DNA of 33,417 nt. Origin: an uncultured Balneolaceae bacterium (GTDB lineage Bacteria > Bacteroidota > Rhodothermia > Balneolales > Balneolaceae). The stretch covers positions 1-33,417 of the forward strand of contig CALJMB010000002.1 of assembly GCA_937982515.1 (NCBI GenBank). The letters run 5' to 3'. The notes beneath the pieces were generated by a model. The model was not told the origin of the DNA and did not search any database. It worked only from the letters and a program-made list of their open reading frames with translations. Below are positions 27,040-33,417 of the stretch, in pieces (the first letter of the stretch is position 1; each line of letters starts with the position of its first letter). The position numbers were made by a program, and so were the translations under genes.

Positions 27040-29073
27040 TCAAGAGATCACACTTCCTGGTTCCGCATCGGTTTCAATGAACTTCAGGCTTCCGTCGGCT
27101 TCTTCTGCCATCAGTATCATTCCGTTGCTTTCAACACCCATTAAAGGTTTTGCAGGCAGGTTCGCCAGTACACATACCATTTGTCCCGTCAATTCTTCCG
27201 GTTCAAAATGTTTGGCTATTCCGGATACAATGGTTCGTTCCTCAAAACCCATATCTACCGTTAGTTTCAGCAGCTTATCGGCTTTTTTTATTTTTTCTGC
27301 AGCGGTAATCCGCCCGGCCCTGATATCCAGTTTCAGAAAGTCATCGAACTGTATCTCATCTTTGAGAGGTTTATATTCTGTTTCTTTACCGGATTGAGCG
27401 GCTTCGGCCTTTTCTTTTAATTTGTTGAGTTGTTCTTCCACTACCTCATCATCTATTTTGTTAAACAGTATTTCTCCTTTGCTTACAGATGAGCCCGATG
27501 GTAATATACCGTCATCTATTTCATCCCATTTGAGATCTTCACTGACTCCCAGCTGGCTGCGGAGCCGTTTCATTTTATGAGGCAACACCGGCTCAAATAA
27601 CAGGGAGAGCGCCGCGACCAGCTGAAGGCACACATGGAGCGTGTTACCGCATTTCTCGGGGTTTTCTTTGCGCGTTCTCCAGGGTTCCATTTCGGTAAAG
27701 TACTTATTGCCGATGCGGGCCAGGTTCATCGTTTCTGATATGGCCTCCCTGATGCGGAACCGCTCATAATTGGATGCAATCTTTGTTTTTTGAGCTGCTA
27801 TCTGAGCCAGGGCTTCCCGGTCTTGCCCGGAGGGATTTACCAGCTCCGGTACTTTTCCCTCAAAGTAACTGTCGGTAAAAGAGATGGTCCTGAAAACAAA
27901 ATTGCCAAGAATATCAGCCAGTTCGCTGTTTACCTTATTTTGGAAATCGGTCCATGAGAAGTCGGAGTCTTTGGTCTCCGGAAGGATGGTTCCCAGCACA
28001 TAGCGCAGAAGGTCAGGCTCAAAATCTTCCAGGTATTCATGCAACCAGACCGCCCAGCCCCGGGAGGTGGAAAGTTTCTTTCCTTCCAGATTTAAGAACT
28101 CGTTAGCGGGCACGTTTTTGGGAAGCACATACTTGCCTTCGAGCATTAGCAGTATAGGAAAAATGATGCAATGGAAAACGATATTGTCTTTGCCTATAAA
28201 GTGGATGAGATCTGTATCATCATCCTGCCAGTATGTTTTCCACAGGTCGGGGGACCCTTGCTGTGCGGCCCACTCCTTGGTTGCGGAGATGTAACCGATA
28301 GGGGCGTCGAACCAGACGTAGAGTACTTTGTTCTCGAATCCTTTTACCGGTACAGGCACCCCCCAATCCAGATCTCTTGTCATCGCGCGGTCGCTCAGCC
28401 CTTCATTGAGCCAGCTTTTCACCTGACCCATGACGTTGGGTTTCCAGTTTTCCCGGCTGTCCAGCCATTCCTCGAGCCGCTTTTGATGATCTCCCAATGG
28501 CAGGTAGAGATGTTCGGTTTCTTTCCTGACCGGAATTTCACCGGTAATGGCACTTTTAGGATCGATCAGATCGGTGGGAGAGAGCGAGGTACCACACCGC
28601 TCGCACTGATCTCCGTACGCTTCCTCATATCCGCAGTTGGGACAGGTTCCTTTCACATACCGGTCGGGCAGGAACATCTGTGCCTCTTCATCGTACAGCT
28701 GTTCTTCGGTTCTTCTGATAAAAATATCCTGTTCGTAAAGTTCCAGGAACAGTTCTTTGGTTGTTTCGTAATGTGTGGGTGAGCTGGTTCGCCCGTAATA
28801 GTCGAACGAGATGCCTATCTGCTCAAATACCTGCTTGTTCATCGCATGGTATCTGTCAACGATGTCCTGAGGAGAGACTCCCGCGCTTTCCGCGGCCATG
28901 GTAATGGCAACCCCGTGTTCGTCTGAGCCACAGATATAGACGATGTCTTCACCTTTCAGCCGTTTATAACGAACAAACAGATCGGCAGGTAAGTAAGCTC
29001 CGGCCAGATGCCCCAGATGGATGGGGCCGTTAGCGTAAGGCAGTGCAGAAGTAACCAGTGTTCGTTTCGGCAT
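27040..29073 (-). CDS. metG: Methionyl-tRNA synthetase with C-terminal tRNA-binding domain
   Basis: A 677-residue class I synthetase that charges tRNA-Met. The HIGH motif is HLGH (19-22), and the KMSKS motif appears as KKLSTS (about 333-338). The zinc-knuckle cysteines are in CPNCGYEEAYGDQCERCG (about 143-160). An anticodon-binding helical domain follows, then a C-terminal OB-fold tRNA-binding (EMAP-like) domain from about residue 575 (FDDFLKLDIRAGRI...KADKLLKLTVDMG), which also mediates dimerisation. This is the full-length bacterial form. The start is the ATG at 29073. Confidence 0.97.
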   Translation of the reverse strand: MPKRTLVTSALPYANGPIHLGHLAGAYLPADLFVRYKRLKGEDIVYICGSDEHGVAITMAAESAGVSPQDIVDRYHAMNKQVFEQIGISFDYYGRTSSPTHYETTKELFLELYEQDIFIRRTEEQLYDEEAQMFLPDRYVKGTCPNCGYEEAYGDQCERCGTSLSPTDLIDPKSAITGEIPVRKETEHLYLPLGDHQKRLEEWLDSRENWKPNVMGQVKSWLNEGLSDRAMTRDLDWGVPVPVKGFENKVLYVWFDAPIGYISATKEWAAQQGSPDLWKTYWQDDDTDLIHFIGKDNIVFHCIIFPILLMLEGKYVLPKNVPANEFLNLEGKKLSTSRGWAVWLHEYLEDFEPDLLRYVLGTILPETKDSDFSWTDFQNKVNSELADILGNFVFRTISFTDSYFEGKVPELVNPSGQDREALAQIAAQKTKIASNYERFRIREAISETMNLARIGNKYFTEMEPWRTRKENPEKCGNTLHVCLQLVAALSLLFEPVLPHKMKRLRSQLGVSEDLKWDEIDDGILPSGSSVSKGEILFNKIDDEVVEEQLNKLKEKAEAAQSGKETEYKPLKDEIQFDDFLKLDIRAGRITAAEKIKKADKLLKLTVDMGFEERTIVSGIAKHFEPEELTGQMVCVLANLPAKPLMGVESNGMILMAEEADGSLKFIETDAEPGSVIS

Positions 29074-29260
29074 GAAGGATCTTATGTGATTAGTATATCC
29101 GGATAGCTAAGGTATTTCATATTTGCCGGATATGCGATAAGAAATATGCAATAAGTTAGTCTGTTTTAAACGGCGAAAATAAGAGGATCGGTTGAATAAT
29201 AGCAAATATGGATTGTAGAACAGCGTGAGTTTAAAAATGATGATTTTATATCAGGCAAGA

Positions 29261-29286
29261 AAAGTCTCCCCTCGAGGGGCGACTTT
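29261..29286 (-). terminator. Likely intrinsic terminator of the TrmH-family gene
   Basis: On the minus strand AAAGTC-G-CCCC-TCGA-GGGG-A-GACTTT forms a stem with a four-base loop, followed by TTCTT. It begins 29 bases after the stop codon of the methyltransferase gene (29315). An outer pair, CGTGAGTT (29224-29231) with AACTCACG (29291-29298), encloses it. Confidence 0.6.
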
Positions 29287-29314
29287 CTCGAACTCACGTA
29301 GAGGAAGTCATTTT

Positions 29315-29854
29315 TTATGACGCCCAGAACTTTTGGAGCATGGCGTAAAGAGCCACCCCCACGGTTACCGATACATTGAGGGAATGTTTATGCCCATATT
29401 GAGGAATCTCTACAAATGTGTCGATGGCCGGGAACATATCTTCATCGAGTCCGGTTACTTCATTTCCGAATATCAGGCACAGATTCTTGCCCTTAGGGGG
29501 ATGGTAATCGGGCAGATCAATACTATCGGTTGTCTGTTCGAATCCCACAAAGATGTAGCCGCTGTTCCTCAGATCATCCAGTTCATCGCGGAGTCTGGTT
29601 ATCTGCCTCCATGGAACAAACGCTTCGGCTCCGATGGCCGTCTTGGAAATTTCAGGGCGGGGAGGGGTGGGGGTGAAGCCGGAAAGAAGTAACTCTCCGA
29701 TGCCAAACGCATCGGCGCAACGGAAAGCGGCTCCCACATTGTGCATGCTGCGAACGTTATGCAGCAATACTTTCATGTTGCGAAGTCTGGCGGGCGCCTG
29801 CCGGGACTGGTTGTGTTCCAGGATCTGTTTTGTCGAGAGTTTTTCTGTAGGCAT
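29315..29854 (-). CDS. TrmH/SpoU-family RNA 2'-O-methyltransferase
   Basis: A 179-residue SPOUT methyltransferase that probably 2'-O-methylates a tRNA or rRNA ribose using SAM. Motif 1 is NVRSMHNVGAAFRCADAFG (33-51), with the catalytic Arg35. Motif 2 is LIFGNEVTGL (127-136). Motif 3 is IPQYGHKHSLNVSVTVGVALY (150-170), which makes the trefoil knot. It lacks the extra N-terminal domain of RlmB and the C-terminal extension of TrmH (about 230 residues), so the target RNA is unclear. The start is the ATG at 29854, divergent from greA. Confidence 0.92.
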   Translation of the reverse strand: MPTEKLSTKQILEHNQSRQAPARLRNMKVLLHNVRSMHNVGAAFRCADAFGIGELLLSGFTPTPPRPEISKTAIGAEAFVPWRQITRLRDELDDLRNSGYIFVGFEQTTDSIDLPDYHPPKGKNLCLIFGNEVTGLDEDMFPAIDTFVEIPQYGHKHSLNVSVTVGVALYAMLQKFWAS

Positions 29855-29885
29855 ATCGCCTCTTCCGGGCTGTTTGAACTGGTTT

Positions 29886-29917
29886 TTTGAGGCCTTAAGA
29901 TACCAAAATTATATTTG
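29886..29917 (+). promoter_or_regulatory. Bacteroidota-type promoter of greA-ugd-uxs
   Basis: TTTG (29886-29889), a 20-base spacer, then TATATTTG (29910-29917) match the consensus exactly. The overlapping minus-strand word TAATTTTG (29911-29904) also fits TAnnTTTG and may serve the divergent methyltransferase gene, making CCAAAATTATATTTGG a shared divergent core. The greA start codon is at 30053, which implies a leader of about 130 bases. Confidence 0.6.
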
Positions 29918-29963
29918 GTTTTAGAGTCTTTTAGATAGTATTTTAGGCCTCTTACAAGGAAAT

Positions 29964-29990
29964 AGAATGTCAGCCCAGGGCTGACATTCT
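29964..29990. repeat. Perfect palindrome in the predicted greA leader
   Basis: AGAATGTCAGCCC and GGGCTGACATTCT flank a single central A (29977). In RNA this gives a 12-bp stem with a three-base loop. No gene ends here, so it is not an ordinary terminator. It could be a leader structure acting on the downstream operon, an operator, or a dispersed palindrome. Confidence 0.65.
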
Positions 29991-30052
29991 TATATAATCA
30001 ATACACTCATTTAATCTGTTTTTTGTGATTCCGAAACTAAAGAGGATGTGCT

Positions 30053-30523
30053 GTGAAGAAAAATTATTTGTCACGTGATGGCTATGAAAAGCTGGAAGCT
30101 GAACTAAAGGATCTGAAGTCGCGGGGGAGGAAAGAAGTTGCCGATGCCATTGCCGAAGCTCGTGCAAAGGGAGACCTGAGTGAAAATGCAGAATATGATG
30201 CCGCAAAAGAAGCACAGGGCATGCTTGAAAAACGGATATCCGAGCTGGAAACCGCCCTCTCCAATGCCCGCATACTTGATGAAAAAGATATTAATACGGA
30301 TAAAGCCTACATGCTTTCTACCGTTACCATCTACAATCACAAGATAAAGCGGGAAGTAAAGTATACTCTGGTATCTAAAGACGAAGCGAATTTCAAAGAA
30401 AATAAAATCTCTGTAGAATCTCCCATAGGCCAGGCTATTTTGGGAAGAGAACTGGGAGAAACGGTGGAAGTAGAAGTGCCCGCCGGCAAACTGAAACTCG
30501 AAATAAAAAAGATAGAACGGTAG
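30053..30523 (+). CDS. greA: Transcription elongation factor GreA
   Basis: A 156-residue factor that enters the RNA polymerase secondary channel and promotes cleavage of backtracked transcripts. The N-terminal coiled coil carries the acidic tip GDLSENAEYDAAKEAQ with Asp41 and Glu44. The C-terminal FKBP-like domain includes ISVESPIGQAILGRELGETVEVEVPAG. Length and motifs are standard. The start is the GTG at 30053, with AGAGGA a few bases upstream; the ATG at 30046 is out of frame. The stop is three bases before the ugd start, so the genes are surely co-transcribed. Confidence 0.96.
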   Translation: MKKNYLSRDGYEKLEAELKDLKSRGRKEVADAIAEARAKGDLSENAEYDAAKEAQGMLEKRISELETALSNARILDEKDINTDKAYMLSTVTIYNHKIKREVKYTLVSKDEANFKENKISVESPIGQAILGRELGETVEVEVPAGKLKLEIKKIER

Positions 30524-30526
30524 TTC

Positions 30527-31855
30527 ATGAATATAACGGTAGTAGGAACGGGGTACGTAGGCCTGGTTACAGGCACCTGTTTTGCCGATTCCGGCAACAA
30601 CATCACCTGTGTGGATATAGACGAGAACAAGGTAAAACGGCTGCAGGCCGGCGAGATTCCCATATATGAACCGGGCCTGCGAACCATATTCGAGCGTTCT
30701 ATACGCGAGGGGCGGCTTAAGTTCACTACCCAGCTGGCCGAGGCGGCCCGGACGGCCGAGATCATATTCCTGTGTCTTCCCACCCCGCCCGGCGCCGACG
30801 GGCAGGCCGACCTTTCGGCTGTGCTGAAGGTGGCCGGACAGCTGGGAGAGTTGATCACCGGCTACACGATCATCGTGAATAAAAGCACGGTTCCCGTGGG
30901 TACCGCCGAGCAGGTGCGGAAAACCATAGCCGCCACCACCGATGCAGACTTTGATGTGGTTTCCAATCCGGAGTTTCTGCGCGAAGGGGCTGCCGTTGAG
31001 GACTTTATGAAGCCCGAGCGCGTGGTTATCGGCACCTCCAGCGAACGGGCCGCCGAGATCATGACTACGCTGTACGAGCCGTTTGTGCGCAGCGGCAATC
31101 CCATACTGGTAATGGACGAGCGCAGCGCCGAACTAACCAAATACGCGGCCAACGCCATGCTGGCTACCAAGATCACCTTCATGAACGAAGTGGCCAACGT
31201 CTGTGAGCGGCTGGGAGCTGACGTCGACCAGGTGCGCCGCGGACTAGGCACCGACTCGCGTATCGGCAAGCGGTTTCTGTTTGCGGGTATCGGCTACGGG
31301 GGCAGCTGCTTCCCCAAAGACGTACAGGCCATCCACTACACGGCCGGCCAGAACGGCTACGATTTTCAAATTTTAGGTTCGGTGATGGCCGTAAACGAAG
31401 CGCAGAAAGTCTCCATCATCCGTAAGATGGAGGAGTTTTACGACACTACCGACTTTTCCGGCAAAACCTTCGGCATCTGGGGGCTCTCCTTCAAGCCGGA
31501 GACCGACGATGTGCGCGAGGCCCCCTCGCTGTACATTGCCGAAGAACTGGTAAAGCGCGGCGCCCGGCTCCTCGCCTACGATCCGGAGGCGACCGAAACC
31601 TTTAAAGCCGCCACCAGCGATGAGGTGCTGGCAGCTACCACCTTTGTGAGCAATCAGCGGGAGGCACTCAAAGACATCGATGCGCTGGTCATATGTACCG
31701 AGTGGAACGAGTTCCGCCGGCCCACCATCGACCGTTTCCAGGATCACATGAAACACGCCGTTATCTTCGACGGGCGTAACCTCTATGACCTGGAACGAGC
31801 CCGCAAAGCCAACATCAAATATATCAGTGTAGGTCGTCCCGCCATCAATGTCTAA
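30527..31855 (+). CDS. ugd: UDP-glucose 6-dehydrogenase
   Basis: A 442-residue cytosolic enzyme that oxidises UDP-glucose to UDP-glucuronate in two NAD-dependent steps. The NAD-binding motif [12 protein letters not shown] lies at residues 5-16. [10 protein letters not shown] marks the thioester/active-site region, and the catalytic Cys261 is in YGGSCFPKD. The C-terminal UDP-binding domain ([20 protein letters not shown]) is complete. The gene is notably G+C-rich: 43 of 60 bases from 31201, against 28 of 60 from 30241 in greA. It overlaps uxs by 8 bases (ATGTCTAA), showing translational coupling. Confidence 0.96.
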   Translation: MNITVVGTGYVGLVTGTCFADSGNNITCVDIDENKVKRLQAGEIPIYEPGLRTIFERSIREGRLKFTTQLAEAARTAEIIFLCLPTPPGADGQADLSAVLKVAGQLGELITGYTIIVNKSTVPVGTAEQVRKTIAATTDADFDVVSNPEFLREGAAVEDFMKPERVVIGTSSERAAEIMTTLYEPFVRSGNPILVMDERSAELTKYAANAMLATKITFMNEVANVCERLGADVDQVRRGLGTDSRIGKRFLFAGIGYGGSCFPKDVQAIHYTAGQNGYDFQILGSVMAVNEAQKVSIIRKMEEFYDTTDFSGKTFGIWGLSFKPETDDVREAPSLYIAEELVKRGARLLAYDPEATETFKAATSDEVLAATTFVSNQREALKDIDALVICTEWNEFRRPTIDRFQDHMKHAVIFDGRNLYDLERARKANIKYISVGRPAINV

Positions 31856-32795
31856 ACCAAGAGCACTTATTACAGGAGGCGCCGGATTTCTGGGTTCACA
31901 CCTGTGTGAACGCCTGCTGAAAGAGGAATACGAAGTGATCTGCATAGACAATCTGAGTACGGGTTCGAAGCAAAACATTGAGCACCTGATGGAACGGCCC
32001 GATTTTAGCTTTACCCGCCAAGACGTAACAAACTACATCCGGGAAGACGGGCCGCTGGATCTGATCCTGCACTTCGCCTCCCCGGCTTCCCCTATCGACT
32101 ATCTGGAGATGCCTATTCAGACGCTGAAAGTAGGCTCTTTGGGAACCCATAAAGCATTGGGGCTGGCCAAAGCCAAAAAAGCCCGCTTTCTTCTGGCCTC
32201 AACCAGCGAAGTGTATGGCGACCCTAAAGTACATCCGCAACATGAGGGTTACTGGGGGAATGTCAACCCCATCGGCTATCGTGGAGTTTATGATGAGGCC
32301 AAACGCTTTGCCGAGGCTATGACTATGGCCTATCACCGTTACCATGGGGTGGATACCCGCATTGTACGCATCTTCAACACCTATGGAGCGAGGATGCGCC
32401 TGAATGACGGCCGGGCGCTGCCTACCTTTATGCGGCAGGCATTAAAGGGAGAGCCGCTGACGGTTTTCGGCGAGGGGAGCCAGACCCGCTCATTCACTTA
32501 TGTGGATGATCTGGTGGAAGGCATCTGGCGATTGTCCCAGTCCGATTACATCGAACCGGTCAATATCGGCAATCCCGAAGAGATCTCCATCCTGGATTTC
32601 GCCCGTGAAATCATAGAACTGACAGGATCCGACAGCGAAGTTATTTTTGAAGACCTGCCTAAAGACGACCCCCAGGTGCGTCAGCCGGACATCTCCCTTG
32701 CGCGGCGCGTGCTGGGCTGGGAGCCGAAAGTAGAGCGCAAAGACGGCCTGAAAAAGACGCTGGAATACTTTAAAGAGAAGGTCGATTCTATTTGA
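31848..32795 (+). CDS. uxs: UDP-glucuronate decarboxylase (UDP-xylose synthase)
   Basis: A 315-residue short-chain dehydrogenase/epimerase-type enzyme. The NAD motif is GGAGFLGS (10-17). The catalytic residues are Ser/Thr in STSE (118-121) and Tyr148/Lys152 in VYDEAKR. The segments [20 protein letters not shown] and [21 protein letters not shown] are hallmarks of UDP-glucuronate decarboxylases rather than of general epimerases. It would convert the product of ugd to UDP-xylose for surface polysaccharides. The ugd-uxs order directly links the two steps. No glycosyltransferase lies in the window. The gene shares the raised G+C of ugd. Confidence 0.93.
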   Translation: MSKPRALITGGAGFLGSHLCERLLKEEYEVICIDNLSTGSKQNIEHLMERPDFSFTRQDVTNYIREDGPLDLILHFASPASPIDYLEMPIQTLKVGSLGTHKALGLAKAKKARFLLASTSEVYGDPKVHPQHEGYWGNVNPIGYRGVYDEAKRFAEAMTMAYHRYHGVDTRIVRIFNTYGARMRLNDGRALPTFMRQALKGEPLTVFGEGSQTRSFTYVDDLVEGIWRLSQSDYIEPVNIGNPEEISILDFAREIIELTGSDSEVIFEDLPKDDPQVRQPDISLARRVLGWEPKVERKDGLKKTLEYFKEKVDSI

Positions 32796-32831
32796 TCTGT
32801 CCGCTTCAGTATGGAACGCATCTCCTTGCCA

Positions 32832-32985
32832 GAGCTTGCCCGGCGATTATAAGGAGCTTGTAGCCCGGCTGCATAGAGCTTGCAGAGGGACTACAAGCGG
32901 CTTGCAGAGCGATTACATAGTGCTTGTAGCGTGTCTGCAAGGGGCTTGTAGAGTGACTGCAAAGGGCTTGTGCACCGATTGCAAG
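32832..32985. repeat. Seven degenerate 22-bp tandem repeats
   Basis: Units start at 32832, 32854, 32876, 32898, 32920, 32942 and 32964, each exactly 22 bases with no insertions (7 x 22 = 154). Within the unit, positions 3-7 are always GCTTG, position 14 is always G, 17 always T and 20 always A; positions 8 and 16 are always pyrimidines and 18 always a purine. Several units fold into a 7-bp hairpin (CTTGYAG...CTRCAAG). Positions 8 and 18 change together: C goes with A, and T goes with G, in all seven. Confidence 0.85.
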
Positions 32986-32990
32986 AATTG

Positions 32991-33070
32991 CCCCGGCCTT
33001 CAGGCCGGGGATATAATCCAAGCCAAAAACAGACAGGGCTTCAGCCCTTCTCTCAGTGCTGAAAGGGCTA
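32991..33070. repeat. Cluster of small palindromes (REP-like)
   Basis: CCCCGGCC-TTCA-GGCCGGGG (32991-33010) and AGGGC-TTCA-GCCCT (33035-33048) are perfect hairpins sharing the loop TTCA. GAAAGGGCT follows and can also pair with AGCCCTTC. Such TTCAGCCC/GGCCTTCAGGCC words are typical of dispersed repetitive extragenic palindromes. No transposase of the RAYT type is in the window. Confidence 0.6.
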
Positions 33071-33181
33071 AAGCTAAAGCCTTCTCGATATCGGGTTAGC
33101 TCCTCCAACACGCGGCTTAAAAGCCGGAGCAACTAAGCAGCCCCAGGCTCAATCACCCTGGCCTCTCCGGGTGGTGGAGCA

Positions 33182-33291
33182 CGGCTCTCAGAGTGGCGGA
33201 GCCGTGCTTGCAGAGCAACGGAGTAAGGCTCTCAGGAGCTCTGTATAGGGCTCTCCGGCACTCAGAGCAAGGCTCTCCGACACTCAGAGAA
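33182..33291. repeat. Second array: about five related 22-bp repeats
   Basis: Units start at 33182, 33204, 33226, 33248 and 33270, again exactly 22 bases. The shared core is NNGCT at positions 1-5, with a CAGAG-like segment near positions 8-12 in the first units (for example GTGCTTGCAGAG at 33204). This matches units of the first array such as CGGCTTGCAGAG at 32898. A weaker copy may precede it, and decay is visible after 33292. The arms CACGGCTC (33180-33187) and GAGCCGTG (33199-33206) make a local hairpin. Confidence 0.7.
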
Positions 33292-33322
33292 GGGCTGATG
33301 CGGTATGTTGCCCTGTTCAGGG

Positions 33323-33362
33323 CCCACGATGAGCGAAGTCTCCAGACTTCGCTCATCGTGGG
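33323..33362. repeat. Hairpin with 19-bp perfect arms
   Basis: Arms 33323-33341 and 33344-33362 are exact reverse complements around CC. The arm begins CCCACGATGAGCGAAG. The flanks carry a direct repeat TTCAGGGCC (ending near 33323 and again near 33372), which might be a target duplication or part of the element. It is probably a dispersed palindromic element; no gene end is visible beside it. Confidence 0.7.
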
Positions 33363-33417
33363 GTTCAGGGCCATAATGCGGGAACCCACCGGACGTTCAC
33401 ACCGTGACATACTCAGA

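Larger units (their letters stand above)
32796..33417. other. Repeat-rich non-coding region
   Basis: About 620 bases after uxs with no credible gene. They contain two arrays of related 22-bp units, a cluster of small palindromes and a long hairpin at the end, each listed separately. Open frames on both strands (32836-33099 plus, 32806-33132 minus, 33153-33410 minus) run through the repeats. The repeat period of 22 is not a multiple of three, which argues against coding. Confidence 0.75.

Noticed and set aside
29537..29546. GTTCGAATCC, a tRNA T-arm-like word
   Set aside because: It lies inside the TrmH-family coding sequence and no cloverleaf can be drawn around it.
32806..33132. Small genes across the 22-bp repeats on both strands
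   Set aside because: The 22-base period shifts the frame in every unit, so the open frames are by-products of the repeat composition.
32832..33291. CRISPR array
   Set aside because: The 22-bp units are directly adjacent with no unique spacers, are too degenerate, and no cas gene is nearby.

Overview
The window looks like chromosomal DNA from a Bacteroidota-related marine or saline lineage, most likely Balneolaeota or Rhodothermaeota. The evidence is a type IX secretion (T9SS) sorting domain with the YPNPFN motif on the first protein, promoter elements of the TTTG / TAnnTTTG type (clearest ahead of greA and efp), few Shine-Dalgarno sequences, and the efp-accB-accC gene order. This assignment is an inference; there is no rRNA or other taxonomic marker in the window.

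Left part (1-8.1 kb): the 3' part of a large secreted lamin-tail-domain protein with a T9SS sorting signal; an AKR-type aldo/keto reductase; a beta-propeller lipoprotein; an FMN-binding PNPOx-like protein; a membrane-anchored alpha/beta hydrolase; and an orphan ABC ATPase. Gaps carry hairpins, including a perfect 23-bp inverted repeat at 5187-5236.

Middle part (8.1-18.6 kb): a second aldo/keto reductase, then glpK and glpD for glycerol use, separated by a 77-base nested palindrome. Next come an AT-rich FkbM-type methyltransferase, a 174-base MITE-like repeat that shares its ends with the 5187-5236 hairpin, a dynamin-like GTPase with a membrane hairpin, a Bax-inhibitor-1 family membrane protein, and the peptidoglycan transglycosylase MltG.

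Right part (18.6-32.8 kb): mostly housekeeping genes. These are a TPR plus periplasmic-binding-fold protein with LpoA-like architecture, guaA, the tight efp-accB-accC-gcvH cluster (carriers for fatty acid and glycine metabolism plus a translation factor), a sodium:solute symporter of the NSS family, metG, a TrmH-family RNA methyltransferase, and the operon greA-ugd-uxs, whose last two genes make UDP-glucuronate and UDP-xylose.

Right end (32.8-33.4 kb): no convincing gene. It holds seven exactly spaced degenerate copies of a 22-bp unit (32832-32985), a cluster of small palindromes, a second array of about five related 22-bp units (33182-33291), and a 19-bp-arm hairpin (33323-33362). This is the least explained part of the window. 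I found no CRISPR array, tRNA, rRNA, transposase or prophage gene.
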